Source of the DNA: Ga0077530 sp035565975
GTDB lineage: Bacteria; Pseudomonadota; Alphaproteobacteria; Rhizobiales; Hyphomicrobiaceae
Assembly (NCBI GenBank): GCA_035565975.1
Contig: DATMRT010000081.1
Coordinates: 7,625-71,624, forward strand
Direction of reading: 5' to 3'
Length of the DNA stretch: 64,000 nucleotides
Positions 9,347 through 18,721 of the stretch are shown here, piece by piece; position 1 is the first letter of the stretch, and each line of letters opens with the position of its first letter. Position numbers and translations under genes: made by a program. The notes below the pieces were generated by a model that was not told the origin of the DNA, did not search any database, and saw only the letters and a program-made list of their open reading frames with translations.

Positions 9347-9460
9347 TTCGTTTGCTGGTGGTCGAGCCGCGCGCGCCCGGCTTGCAACAGCTTCCAAAAT
9401 CCTCAACAATAGAAGGGTACTCTTTGTATTTTCTCATGTGGACACGTTTCAGAGGTCCAG

Positions 9461-11215
9461 ATGTTATGCCTTCGGTACCCATTGCATCTCACGACGGCCT
9501 TTGCACTGCTGAGCTTCTTCGCTGCCGTGGAGGCAGCCGCCCAGCGCAAAGTCGCGCTCGTCATAGGCAATTCCGCCTACAAGCACACGTCGCCGCTGCC
9601 TAATCCTCAAAATGACGCAAAAGATCTTTCGGCGTTGCTGAAGCGCCTCGATTTCGAGGTCATCGAAGGCTACGATCTCGACAAACCTGCGATGGACCGT
9701 GCGATCAGGGGTTTTGCCGAAAAGCTCTCCCAGTCGCAGCTCGCGCTGTTCTTTTATGCCGGCCATGGTCTGCAGGTCGGCGGGCAGAATTATCTCGCGC
9801 CGATAGATGCCGAACTCGCGTCTGGCGCAGCGCTCGACTTCGAGATGGTACGCCTGGATCTCATTCAGCGAACCATGGAGCGAGAGTCGACGACCAATAT
9901 CCTCATCCTGGACGCCTGCCGAGACAACCCCCTGGCCCGCAATCTCGCTCGTTCGCTTGGGACGCGCTCGGCGGGCATTGGCAAGGGGCTCGCCGTGATG
10001 GAATCGGGCGAGGGCACCTTGATCAGCTTCTCGACACAGCCCGGCAACGTGGCCCTCGACGGTACAGGGCGCAATTCCCCGTTTGCGCGCGCGCTGCTCA
10101 AGCACATAGCCACCCCGGGAGACGACCTGCCGACCATTCTGATCAACGTGCGCAATGACGTCATGGCTGCAACCGACCGCCGGCAAGTGCCATGGGAACA
10201 CTCAGCGCTCACAGCCAAAGTCTATTTCATACCGCCCAAGCCCTCCGGCCCGTCGCTTGAGCAGCAGATCGAGCTGTCGTTCTGGTCTGCGGTCAAGGAC
10301 GTGCAGAATCCGAGCGTTCTAAGGTCCTACCTCGAACGTTATCCAGACGGCATGTTCGCGGGCACAGCGCGCGCACTGATCGCGCACTACGAGCAGCAAG
10401 CAAAGGCACGCGCCGCCGAGCGCGCGGAGACTTTGCGTCGAGAGGAAGAGCAGCGCAAGGCAGCAGAACTCAGGCGTCTCGAAGAGGAGCGGCGCCTCAA
10501 GGAAGCCATTCTGGCTGATGAACGCAGACGCGCCGCCGAAACCAAGGATAGCACCGCCGCGCGCCTGGCGGAGGAGAAGGCTCGTGCCGAAGCGCGGGAG
10601 CGTGATGAGCTTCTCCGTAAAGCGCTCGAGGAAGTCATCGCTGCTCGCGAGGCCGCACGCCAAGCCGTCGAATTGCATGCTGCGGCCCTCAAGGAAGCCG
10701 AGGAGGCCAAGCAAAAGGCGGAGGCTGCGCTCAAATCTTCGGCCTCCCCTGGTCTGGGGGACGCTTCGCAAACGGTTGCTGCGCGACCTGCGCGGTCCGC
10801 TCTAATTGCTGTCGAGCCCAAGCCTGATCCGAGCACCGCAACCGCGATGTCTGAACTAGCTTATCGCGTGAACCGCGAACTCGAGCGCGTTGGCTGCCGT
10901 CCGGGCAAGGTCGAAAGGGATTGGACTACAGGCAGTCAAAATGCCCTCAAGAGATTTGCGGCTCTGTCGAAGCGTACGCTGCCCACGGACAAACCTACAC
11001 AAGAAGCTCTCGACGCACTCGCCGCCCACTCAGCAATAGTCTGCCGCCCAGTGCCCAGTCGCGAAGCCGCACCATCCCGTCCCAAGCAGGCCACCGCCGA
11101 TAAGCGGGTTTGCCGGCCCGTGACATTCAACGAGTGTGTGGCGCGCCGGGGCGGAGGAAACCACACCCTCGCCATCTGCAGTCGGATAGCGGGCCGCGTG
11201 AGGGTCTGCAAATGA
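9461..11215 (+). CDS. Secreted caspase-family (C14) protein with coiled coil
   Basis: 584 residues. A signal peptide (about 1-27, ending VEAAA) is followed by a caspase p20 fold: RKVALVIGNSAY, LPNPQNDA, the catalytic His102 in FFYAGHGLQ and Cys153 in LDACRDNP. Residues about 310-430 form a long Ala/Glu/Arg/Lys-rich coiled coil. Residues about 460-530 resemble a peptidoglycan-binding-like repeat (RELERVGCRPG...SQNALKRF), and a Cys-containing tail closes the protein. Both catalytic residues are present, so it is probably active in the periplasm or envelope; substrate unknown. The upstream DNA is AT-rich with a weak promoter-like pair (TTGCAA at 9382, AACAAT at 9405). The 3' end is 7 bases from convergent nuoF. 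Confidence 0.88.
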   Translation: MLCLRYPLHLTTAFALLSFFAAVEAAAQRKVALVIGNSAYKHTSPLPNPQNDAKDLSALLKRLDFEVIEGYDLDKPAMDRAIRGFAEKLSQSQLALFFYAGHGLQVGGQNYLAPIDAELASGAALDFEMVRLDLIQRTMERESTTNILILDACRDNPLARNLARSLGTRSAGIGKGLAVMESGEGTLISFSTQPGNVALDGTGRNSPFARALLKHIATPGDDLPTILINVRNDVMAATDRRQVPWEHSALTAKVYFIPPKPSGPSLEQQIELSFWSAVKDVQNPSVLRSYLERYPDGMFAGTARALIAHYEQQAKARAAERAETLRREEEQRKAAELRRLEEERRLKEAILADERRRAAETKDSTAARLAEEKARAEARERDELLRKALEEVIAAREAARQAVELHAAALKEAEEAKQKAEAALKSSASPGLGDASQTVAARPARSALIAVEPKPDPSTATAMSELAYRVNRELERVGCRPGKVERDWTTGSQNALKRFAALSKRTLPTDKPTQEALDALAAHSAIVCRPVPSREAAPSRPKQATADKRVCRPVTFNECVARRGGGNHTLAICSRIAGRVRVCK

Positions 11216-11222
11216 TGCGCGA

Positions 11223-12509
11223 CTACTCCGCCGCCATCGAGAGCGAGCGCTGCCTATCCTTGATGCGCTGCTCGATTACAGGGCGGAAGTTCCGCAGCAG
11301 CCCCTGCACCGGCCAGGCCGCGGCATCGCCGAGCGCGCAAATGGTGTGGCCCTCGACCTGCTTCGAGACGTCGAACAGCAGGTCGATCTCCTCGATGGCG
11401 GCATCGCCGCGCTCCATGCGCTCGAGCACGCGCCACATCCAGCCCGTGCCTTCGCGGCAGGGCGTGCACTGGCCGCAGCTCTCGTGCTTGTAGAAGTAGG
11501 CAATGCGGCGGATCGCGGCGATGATGTCCGTCGACTTGTCCATGACGATGATGGCGGCCGTGCCGAGGCCGCTCTTGAGCTTCGACAGCGTGTCGAAATC
11601 CATCGTCAGGTCGTCGCACGTCTCCTTCGGCAGGCAGGGCATGGACGAGCCGCCAGGAATGACGGCAAGGAGGTTCTCCCAGCCGCCGCGCACGCCGCCC
11701 GCGTGCTTCTCCAGCAGTTCCCGCAGCGGGATGCCCATCTCCTCCTCGACCACGCACGGCTTCTCGACGTGGCCCGAGATCTGGAAGAGCTTGGTGCCCG
11801 TATTGTTCGGCTTGCCGAGGGCTGAGAACCACGTCGCCCCGCGTCTCAGGATCGTCGGCGCCACTGCGATCGACTCGACGTTGTTGACGGTCGTCGGCGC
11901 GCCGTAGAGGCCCGAGTTCGCCGGGAAAGGTGGCTTGAGGCGCGGCTGGCCCTTCTTGCCTTCCAGGCTCTCGAGCAGCGCCGTCTCCTCGCCGCAGATA
12001 TAGGCACCTGCGCCGTGGTGGACGTAGCAGTCGAAATCCCAGCCGTGGATGTTGTTCTTGCCGATCAGCTTGGCCTCGTAGGCCTCATCGATCGCGGCCT
12101 GCAGGCGCTCGCGCTCACGGATGAACTCGCCGCGTACGTAGATGTAGCAAACGTGTGCCCGCATGGCGAAGGAGGCAACGAGGCAACCTTCGACCAGCAG
12201 GTGCGGGTCGTGGCGCATGATCTCGCGGTCCTTGCACGAGCCCGGCTCCGACTCGTCCGCGTTCACGACGAGATAGGAAGGGCGCGGATCGTTCTTCGGC
12301 ATGAAGGACCATTTGAGCCCGGTCGGGAAGCCCGCCCCGCCCCGCCCGCGCAGGCCTGAAGCCTTCATCTCGTTGATGATGCCGTCCTGTCCGAGGTCGA
12401 TCAGGGCCTTGGTGTTGTCCCAGGCGCCGCGCGCGCGCGCGCCGGCAAGACGCCAGTCATGGAAGCCGTAGAGGTTCGTGAAGATGCGGTCCTTGTCAGC
12501 GAGCATCAT
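11223..12509 (-). CDS. nuoF: NADH-quinone oxidoreductase subunit F
   Basis: 428 residues, normal for NuoF, the subunit of respiratory complex I that binds NADH, FMN and one 4Fe-4S cluster. Visible motifs: GRGGAGFPTGLKW (FMN/NADH site, about residues 55-67), GAGAYICGEETALLESLEG (nucleotide site, about 170-190), and the cluster ligands SCGQCTPCREG plus a later Cys in HTICALGD. Two adjacent ATG codons exist; the second gives the usual MLADKDRIF start. Neither nuoE nor nuoG is adjacent; neighbours are a caspase-like gene and dusA. The gene therefore either lies apart from the rest of the nuo genes or is an extra copy. Confidence 0.95.
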   Translation of the reverse strand: MMLADKDRIFTNLYGFHDWRLAGARARGAWDNTKALIDLGQDGIINEMKASGLRGRGGAGFPTGLKWSFMPKNDPRPSYLVVNADESEPGSCKDREIMRHDPHLLVEGCLVASFAMRAHVCYIYVRGEFIRERERLQAAIDEAYEAKLIGKNNIHGWDFDCYVHHGAGAYICGEETALLESLEGKKGQPRLKPPFPANSGLYGAPTTVNNVESIAVAPTILRRGATWFSALGKPNNTGTKLFQISGHVEKPCVVEEEMGIPLRELLEKHAGGVRGGWENLLAVIPGGSSMPCLPKETCDDLTMDFDTLSKLKSGLGTAAIIVMDKSTDIIAAIRRIAYFYKHESCGQCTPCREGTGWMWRVLERMERGDAAIEEIDLLFDVSKQVEGHTICALGDAAAWPVQGLLRNFRPVIEQRIKDRQRSLSMAAE

Positions 12510-12628
12510 GTCCCCATGCGTCTTCGGCGGGCCGGCCCGGACTTCAAGGGGGGCCCCGGAATCTGGACCCGTTCTACCAGCCTGAACGCTGTGAGGCGAG
12601 GGCTGATCTGCCGCAGTTCAGCTCTGCA

Positions 12629-13624
12629 TTACTCGGCCGCAGCAGGCAATTCGTGCCCTTCGACGAGCCCCAGCGCGGCGCCGATGAGGCCGCTGCCGGC
12701 AGTTGCCCGCGGCCCCTGCTCGGAGAGGAGCCGGCGGAACGCGCGGGCGCGCGGCTGGCCATGATAGAGCCCGAGGATGTGGCGCAGGATGGCGTAGGGC
12801 CGGCCGCCGGCTGCGACGTGCCGCTCCATGTAGGGAATGAGCGCCCTGAGCGCCTCACCACGGGCGACTTCTGGCGCGCCGCTGCCGAAAAGACGGCGAT
12901 CGACCTCGGCCAGGATGTACGGCGTGTGGTAGGCCGCCCGGCCGAGCATGACCCCATCGAAGGTTTCGAGATGGCGCTCGGCCTCGTCGATCGAGCCGAT
13001 CCCGCCATTGAGCACGATCGTCAGTTCTGGCCGCCGCGCCTTCAGCCGCGCCACCCGCTTATAGTCGAGCGGCGGCACCTCGCGATTCTCCTTGGGCGAT
13101 AGCCCCTTCAGCCACGCTTTCCGTGCGTGCACGATGAACGTGTCGCAGCCTGCACGCGCCACGGTGTCGATGAACCGGTCGAGATCACCCTCCGTGTCCT
13201 GGTCATCGATGCCGATGCGGCACTTCACCGTCACCGGCACGGTGACGGCCGCCCGCATGGCCGCGACGCACTCCGCGACCAGATCGGGCTCCGCCATCAG
13301 GCAGGCCCCGAAGCTTCCTGTCTGCACGCGATCCGAGGGACAGCCGACATTCAGGTTGATCTCGTCGTAGCCCCAGTCCTCGCCGATGCGCGCCGCCTTC
13401 GCGAGCCCGGCCGGATCGGAACCCCCGAGTTGCAGGGCGATCGCATGTTCGGCCGGATCGAAGCCCAGAAGCTGCTCCCGCTTGCCATGGAGCACCGCCG
13501 GCACCGTCACCATCTCGGTGTAGAGGCGCGCGTGCCTCGACAGCAGACGGTGGAAGAACCGGCAGTGCCGGTCCGACCAGTCCATCATGGGGGCCACGCA
13601 GAAGCGGTGAGGCGAGGGCGTCAT
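12629..13624 (-). CDS. dusA: tRNA-dihydrouridine(20/20a) synthase DusA
   Basis: 331-residue flavin-dependent enzyme that reduces uridine 20/20a in the tRNA D-loop. The TIM-barrel starts with HRFCVAPMMDWSDRHCR; the catalytic Cys is in INLNVGCPSDRVQTGSFGACLM, and VTVKCRIGIDD and the FMN phosphate site NGGIGS follow. These sequences are specific to DusA rather than DusB/C. The start at 13624 (MTPSPHRF) matches the family; in-frame ATGs at 13651, 13642 and 13633 could add up to 9 residues. It is minus-strand, upstream of nuoF with a 119-bp gap. Confidence 0.93.
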   Translation of the reverse strand: MTPSPHRFCVAPMMDWSDRHCRFFHRLLSRHARLYTEMVTVPAVLHGKREQLLGFDPAEHAIALQLGGSDPAGLAKAARIGEDWGYDEINLNVGCPSDRVQTGSFGACLMAEPDLVAECVAAMRAAVTVPVTVKCRIGIDDQDTEGDLDRFIDTVARAGCDTFIVHARKAWLKGLSPKENREVPPLDYKRVARLKARRPELTIVLNGGIGSIDEAERHLETFDGVMLGRAAYHTPYILAEVDRRLFGSGAPEVARGEALRALIPYMERHVAAGGRPYAILRHILGLYHGQPRARAFRRLLSEQGPRATAGSGLIGAALGLVEGHELPAAAE

Positions 13625-13716
13625 GGCGCCCATATCGGCCATGAACGCCATTTCGGCAAGGGCGCGGCCATTAAGATCGTGTACTTAGGCCTTCCGGAAG
13701 ATTGCAAGGGAACGCC

Positions 13717-14511
13717 ATGCCCTTCCCGCCTGAGCGCATCGTCTGCCTGACGGAGGAGACCGTCGAGACGCTCTATCTCCTCGGTGAGGACGCGCGCATC
13801 GTCGGCGTCTCGGGCTATGCCGTGCGGCCGGCCCGCGTGCGCAAGGAAAAGCCGCGCGTTTCGGCATTCATCTCCGCTGACATCCCGAAGGTTCTCGCCC
13901 TGAAGCCGGATCTCGTACTGACCTTCTCCGATCTCCAGGCCGACATCGTCGCGAGCCTCATTCGCGAGGGCATCGCCGTGCACGCCTTCAACCAGCGCAC
14001 GATCGCCGGCATCCTCGACATGATCCGCCTGCTTGGCGCGATGGTGGGCGCACCATCCAAAGCTGAGAGGCTCGCCGCGCAGTTCGAGACGCGCCTCGAC
14101 GCCGTCCGCCATGAGGCCGCCGCGCTGCCACGCCACCCGCGCGTCTACTTCGAGGAATGGAACGAGCCGATGATCAGCGGCATCGGCTGGGTGTCGGAGC
14201 TGATCACAATCGCCGGCGGCATCGACATCTTCGGCGACCTTGCCGAGCGCAAATCCGCCAAGGACCGCATCGTGAGCGCTGAAGCCGTGATCGCCGCCGC
14301 GCCCGACATCATCCTCGGTTCATGGTGCGGCAAGAAATTCCGCCCCGAGCACGTGCGCGCGCGGCCAGGCTTCGATGCCATCCCGGCCGTGCGCAACGAT
14401 GCGCTCCACGAGATCAAGTCGACCATCATTCTCCAGCCAGGACCGGCAGCCCTGACCGACGGCCTCGATGCCATCGTCACCCACATCCGCAATTGGACTG
14501 CGGCGAGCTGA
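13717..14511 (+). CDS. BtuF-like cobalamin-binding protein without signal peptide
   Basis: 264 residues with the class III periplasmic binding protein fold (PF01497): RIVCLTEETVETLYLLGEDARIVGVSGY..., VLALKPDLVLTFSDLQADI, and VYFEEWNEPMISGIGWVSELI in the second lobe. Close relatives are annotated as cobalamin-binding proteins. There is no signal peptide or lipobox with the start at 13717, nor with the alternative at 13702, so the protein should stay in the cytoplasm. No permease or ATPase is adjacent. Its role may therefore be intracellular corrinoid or metal-complex binding rather than transport; this is inference. Confidence 0.8.
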   Translation: MPFPPERIVCLTEETVETLYLLGEDARIVGVSGYAVRPARVRKEKPRVSAFISADIPKVLALKPDLVLTFSDLQADIVASLIREGIAVHAFNQRTIAGILDMIRLLGAMVGAPSKAERLAAQFETRLDAVRHEAAALPRHPRVYFEEWNEPMISGIGWVSELITIAGGIDIFGDLAERKSAKDRIVSAEAVIAAAPDIILGSWCGKKFRPEHVRARPGFDAIPAVRNDALHEIKSTIILQPGPAALTDGLDAIVTHIRNWTAAS

Positions 14512-14521
14512 ACCGCGCAAC

Positions 14522-14845
14522 TTATTCCGCCGCGATCAGCATCGGCATCTTCGCACGCGCCTGCGCGGCGATGCTCTCCGCCCGATCGGCTTCCTCGATC
14601 TCCGCCTCCGCAATGGCCTTCGTCAGTGCGGCGTGCAGCGCCTTCGCTGTGTCCAGCGAAAGCTCGACGGCTGCGCGCGCGCCCGGCGGCAGCTCGGTGT
14701 TGATGAAATCGAGCGTGATGACGTCGCCAAGCAGCGCGTGCCGCGCGTGATCATAGGCGACGACCGAGTGCGTCACCTCGAACCACGTGCCGTCGGCTTT
14801 GGCCATGCCCTCTGCGGGCGCAATTTCGACGATCGATGTGCACAT
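14522..14845 (-). CDS. DUF6295-type conserved hypothetical protein
   Basis: 107 residues beginning MCTSIVEIAPAEG, with a central YDHARHALLGDVITLDFIN segment and a helical C-terminus. The start and the His-rich YDH..HAL block resemble small proteins grouped as DUF6295; function unknown. The gene starts 5 bases after the stop of the dienelactone hydrolase gene, so the two are almost certainly cotranscribed and may act together. The Cys at position 2 and the His residues could bind a metal, but that is only a guess. Confidence 0.72.
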   Translation of the reverse strand: MCTSIVEIAPAEGMAKADGTWFEVTHSVVAYDHARHALLGDVITLDFINTELPPGARAAVELSLDTAKALHAALTKAIAEAEIEEADRAESIAAQARAKMPMLIAAE

Positions 14846-14850
14846 GTTCG

Positions 14851-15600
14851 TTACCCCGCGAGATGCTTCTTGTAGAACGCGAAGACCTTCTTCCAGCCGT
14901 CGAGTGCCTGATCCACCCGGTACAACGGACGGTGATAGTAGAAGAAGCCGTGCCCTGCGCCGTCGTAGCGGTAGAACTCATAATCCTTGCTGTACTTCTT
15001 GAGCTCGGCTTCGTGCTGATCCACCTGCTCCGGACTCGGCGCGCGGTCCTCATTGCCGAACAGGCCAAGCAGCGGGCAAGAGAGATTCTCGGTGAGATCG
15101 ATCGGCGCGACCGGCGTCTTCTCGTTGAGATCCTCCTTGGGCATGACCACGCGCCCGCCCCAGAGCTCGACGCACGCATCGACATCGCTCTTCTGGCAGG
15201 CATAGAGGAAGGCGTGCCGACCGCCCGAGCAGGAGCCGAAGATGCCAACCTTGCCGTTGTGGCCCGGCTGCGCGCGCATCCATTTCACGGCCGCTTCCGT
15301 ATCGCCGACCACCTGCGCATCCGGCACGCCGCCTTCCGCGCGCACCTTGGCCGCGACGTCATCCGGATCGCCCTGGCCATTGCGTTCATAAAGGTTCGCG
15401 CAGATGGCGAGATAGCCGTAGTGCGCGAACTTGCGTGTCATCTCGATATAGAGCTCGCTCCAGCCGGGCAGATGATGCACGAGCACGACGCCTGGAAACG
15501 GTCCCGCCCCTTCGGGGCGCGCCGTATAAGCCGTGATCTGATCGCCCTTGTCGCCCTTGAGCTTGATGAGCTCCACGGTCATGCCGCGGTATGGTGCCAT
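14851..15600 (-). CDS. Dienelactone hydrolase family protein
   Basis: 249-residue cytoplasmic alpha/beta hydrolase. The nucleophile is a cysteine (Cys124 in FGSCSGG), as in true dienelactone hydrolases, with the acid in GNEDRAPSPEQ and the His in GAGHGFF. VVLVHHLPGWSELYIEMTRKFAHYGY is the oxyanion/N-terminal region. Such enzymes hydrolyse dienelactones in chloroaromatic breakdown or other cyclic esters; the substrate here is unknown. First gene of a two-gene operon with the DUF6295-type protein. The start is supported by an AGGAGGAA-type ribosome site just upstream (about 15605-15612). Confidence 0.88.
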   Translation of the reverse strand: MAPYRGMTVELIKLKGDKGDQITAYTARPEGAGPFPGVVLVHHLPGWSELYIEMTRKFAHYGYLAICANLYERNGQGDPDDVAAKVRAEGGVPDAQVVGDTEAAVKWMRAQPGHNGKVGIFGSCSGGRHAFLYACQKSDVDACVELWGGRVVMPKEDLNEKTPVAPIDLTENLSCPLLGLFGNEDRAPSPEQVDQHEAELKKYSKDYEFYRYDGAGHGFFYYHRPLYRVDQALDGWKKVFAFYKKHLAG

Positions 15601-15685
15601 TGCGCTTCCTCCTTGCTCGGCTCTCCCGTTGGATGGTGTGTCGGGATGTTAGAGTGCCGCCAGCAAGGACGCCAGCCCGTGGGCC

Positions 15686-17122
15686 TCAATGGAATGATGC
15701 GCTGGGCTCGTGGCTGACCTCCGGCATGTAGCCGCGCGCAGTGAGGACGTGAAAGCGCAGCACGAGAAGCACCGCATACACGACGATGCCGATCGTCAAT
15801 CCGATCCACACACCGACTGCGCCGTAGCCCATCCTGAAACCTAGCCACCAGCAGGCCGTGAACCCGATCACCCAGAAGCTCAGAACCGCGAAGAGCAGCG
15901 GCACGCGCGTGTCGTTGAGCCCGCGAAGCGCACCGGCCGCAACGGTCTGCAGGCCATCGCAAATGAAGAAGAACATGCCGACGAGGAGAAGCATCGCCGT
16001 CAGCTCGAACGTTGCTGCGGTCTCCGCCGTCGGGCTGCCGAGGAACATCATGGGAAGCACGTCGCGCGCCAGCGCCACGACGCTCGTCATGATGGCCATG
16101 AATGCCGCAGCAAGCGAAAGGGCCGCGAAGCCCGCGCGCCGCGAAGCGTCCGCATCGCGCCGCCCGACAGCGTGGCCGACGCGCACCGTCGCCGCGATCG
16201 AGATGCCGAAGGGCACCATGAACAGCACCGCCGCGATCTGCAGTGCGATCTGGTGCGCGGCGAGCGCCGTCGTGCCGATCGTACCCATGAGCAGCGCGGC
16301 CGCTGCGAACACGCCGAACTCGAGCAGATACGCGCCCGAGATCGGCAGGCCGACCACGAGCAGCTTGCGAAACAGCGGTCCGTCGAAGCGCCAGAAGCGC
16401 CCGAGAACATTGTACTTCTTGAAGGGCGGCCGCATTACGCACACCACCAGCGCAACAGCGCACATGGCGATGTTGACGAACGTCGTCGCGATGCCGGCTC
16501 CCAGCAGGTCGAGATGCGGCAAACCGAGCTCGCCATAGATGAGCGCCCAAGCGAGCACGAAGTTGGCGGGAATCGCGACCAGTGTGATCCAGAGCGCCGG
16601 CTCCGGCCGGTTGACGGCGCCCATGAACCCGCGAATGGCCATGAACACCCACGCCGGTATGAGGCACCAGCCAAGCCCCAACAGATAGCGCCCAGCCAGC
16701 GCCGCGTTCTCCGGCGTCTGGCCGAGCGCTTGCAGAATTTCGGTGCCCCAGAACTGCAGGGCCGTCAACGGCACGCCAGCCATGACCGACGCCCACATGC
16801 CGACGCGGAGTGCGCGCCTAACGCCCCGCGGATCGCGTGCACCAAAGGCCTGCGCCGCCAGCGGTGCCACCGCAGCAACGAGCCCCATGCCGAGCGTGAA
16901 GGCAGCAAAGAGCACCGTATGCGCCAGCGCGGCCGCAGCGACGACTTCCGCGCCGAGCCGCCCGAGCAGCATGAGGTCGGTCGTCATCATGGCGATCTGA
17001 CCGAGCTGCGTGAGCGCGATAGGCGTCGCGAGCCGGACCGTATCGGTCAGCTCGGCGCGCCAGAGGCTCAGGCCGGACGCGGTAGGCGCGTCCGCCGGGA
17101 GAGTTCGGTCGTGGATGGACAT
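15686..17122 (-). CDS. MATE family multidrug efflux transporter (NorM-like)
   Basis: 478-residue integral membrane protein with about 12 membrane segments in two MatE halves. It opens with ELTDTVRLATPIALTQLGQIAMMTTDLMLLGRLG, the typical NorM start, and contains the PLAAQAFGARD loop and the second-half VGHAVGRRDA counterpart. Such proteins export cationic drugs or toxic metabolites using a sodium or proton gradient; the substrate cannot be told from sequence. Length is normal. It lies 85 bp upstream of the dienelactone hydrolase pair in the same direction. Confidence 0.92.
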   Translation of the reverse strand: MSIHDRTLPADAPTASGLSLWRAELTDTVRLATPIALTQLGQIAMMTTDLMLLGRLGAEVVAAAALAHTVLFAAFTLGMGLVAAVAPLAAQAFGARDPRGVRRALRVGMWASVMAGVPLTALQFWGTEILQALGQTPENAALAGRYLLGLGWCLIPAWVFMAIRGFMGAVNRPEPALWITLVAIPANFVLAWALIYGELGLPHLDLLGAGIATTFVNIAMCAVALVVCVMRPPFKKYNVLGRFWRFDGPLFRKLLVVGLPISGAYLLEFGVFAAAALLMGTIGTTALAAHQIALQIAAVLFMVPFGISIAATVRVGHAVGRRDADASRRAGFAALSLAAAFMAIMTSVVALARDVLPMMFLGSPTAETAATFELTAMLLLVGMFFFICDGLQTVAAGALRGLNDTRVPLLFAVLSFWVIGFTACWWLGFRMGYGAVGVWIGLTIGIVVYAVLLVLRFHVLTARGYMPEVSHEPSASFH

Positions 17123-17219
17123 GCCGCCTTTTTAGGCAGGCCGACGAAGAATGAAAGGGCGAAATCGCGATCTCGCGAAAGCGTGAGGACAATGGTGCGC
17201 GTATGGCGCACACCACTGC

Positions 17220-18632
17220 TCAATGTTCATTGGTCCGCACGCGGTTCGCGAGAATGTCACAAAGCTCGCGCACATGCACGGTAGTGTCCAACTTCTCGAC
17301 CAGATCGACAACGCGATCCCGATCCGCATCGCTCAGCAGGCCGCGAACATTGCCCGCGAATTTCCGGCGGATCTCTTCCTTGCCCACATCGCTGTCCGCA
17401 CTGCCGCGCCGGTAGAGGATCTCGTGCTCGAGCACGCGGCCGTCGATGGTCGTCACCTTCATACGGCACGCGTGGCGGAACTTGTGCCCCATGGCCTCGA
17501 TGTCCGCGTCCTCGTGAATGGTGATGCGCGGAATGAACGCGAGAAGTGCCGGATCCTTCATGCGTTCCGGCGTGTAGTCCGCAACAGTGACGTCGCCCGC
17601 CGTCGCCATGGCGGCGAGACCGTAGAACATATTCATCTGCGCGGCCGTCACACCGGCATCGCGATACGTCCAGGCCGTGTGCACGTACGTCATGTGCCCG
17701 CAGCCGACCTCGACGCGGCGGATATCACGCGCGGCGAGCCCGTGTGCGCGCATGACATGGCGCAAGGCATCGAGCGACGTGTGGATGCTCGTGACATTCG
17801 GATAGAGCTTGTATCCGACACGTTCCGTCTCCCAGACCGTCCCGAGCCCTTCGGTCAGACGTGAGATGTTGGGCTCGCGCGCGAGCGAGCTCAGGAACCC
17901 GCCATAGCCTGCCTCTACTACATCGGAAATGCCCGTGAAGCCGCGCTTCGCAAGCTCGGCCGCGTAGACACCGCCTTCGGCTGCGCGTCCCGCATGAAGG
18001 CGCTTGACCATGGCCCCCTCCTGCGCCGCCATGAGGCCCGCCGCCATGGAGCCGCCGATACCCAGCGCATTCTGCATGGCGGGCGCATCGAGATTGAGCA
18101 ATCGCCCAGCCATCGCCGCCGCCACGAAGGCGCCGCTGGTGCCCTGCGGGTGAAAGCCATTGAGAAAGAGCTTGGTGGTCGCTGCATTGCCGACGCGTGT
18201 ACCCACTTCGCAACCGGCGACAATAGCCGTGAGGAGATCACGCCCGCTCAGCTCGGGATGTCCCTCGGCAAAGCCGATTCCGATCGGCGTCGTCAGCGAG
18301 TTCGGATGAACAACCGACTCGGTGTGGATGTCGTCCATCTCGAAGGCGTGTCCGGCCGTCGCATTCGCGAGCGCTGCTTGCGACCACGATGTCTTGTGGC
18401 GCGTCGCAAAGATCGTTGCGAGCGGTCGTGCACCCTGCGCTTGCACCATGTCCTGCACGTGCCGCGTCCAGGGCAAGGTCGCGCCGTAGAGGCAGACGCC
18501 GATGCCGTCGAGAAGGCTCAGCCTCACCCGCGCGATGACGGCCGGCGGGATCTGCTCATACGTAAGCGCGCTTGCGAAGGCGGCGAGATCGGCTGTGGCA
18601 TTGGCCTGGAGTGGTGGGATGGACGCGCTCAC
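17220..18632 (-). CDS. MmgE/PrpD family protein
   Basis: 470 residues covering the full MmgE/PrpD fold: a helical N-terminal domain (SLLDGIGVCLYGA..., AFEMDDIHTESVVHPNSLTTPIGIGFAE, FHPQGTSGAFVAAAMAGRLL) and a C-terminal alpha/beta domain (VGYKLYPNVTSIHTSLDAL, YTPERMKDPALLAF). The family includes 2-methylcitrate dehydratase and itaconate-forming enzymes, but most members have unknown substrates. No prpB or prpC lies nearby, so a methylcitrate role is not supported. The gene is monocistronic; its upstream side carries a decayed MFS transporter. Confidence 0.87.
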   Translation of the reverse strand: MSASIPPLQANATADLAAFASALTYEQIPPAVIARVRLSLLDGIGVCLYGATLPWTRHVQDMVQAQGARPLATIFATRHKTSWSQAALANATAGHAFEMDDIHTESVVHPNSLTTPIGIGFAEGHPELSGRDLLTAIVAGCEVGTRVGNAATTKLFLNGFHPQGTSGAFVAAAMAGRLLNLDAPAMQNALGIGGSMAAGLMAAQEGAMVKRLHAGRAAEGGVYAAELAKRGFTGISDVVEAGYGGFLSSLAREPNISRLTEGLGTVWETERVGYKLYPNVTSIHTSLDALRHVMRAHGLAARDIRRVEVGCGHMTYVHTAWTYRDAGVTAAQMNMFYGLAAMATAGDVTVADYTPERMKDPALLAFIPRITIHEDADIEAMGHKFRHACRMKVTTIDGRVLEHEILYRRGSADSDVGKEEIRRKFAGNVRGLLSDADRDRVVDLVEKLDTTVHVRELCDILANRVRTNEH

Positions 18633-18721
18633 GTGATTTCCTCCGGGTGTCGGCCGATTTGATGTCCGGCTCTGTTCGCACCGATACTATCGCCGTCTGG
18701 CGGACCTCCCGCAATCGCGCT

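Noticed and set aside
12428..12442. Alternating CG run of 15 bases, possible Z-DNA
   Set aside because: It lies in the nuoF coding sequence and encodes ordinary conserved Ala/Arg residues; composition alone explains it.
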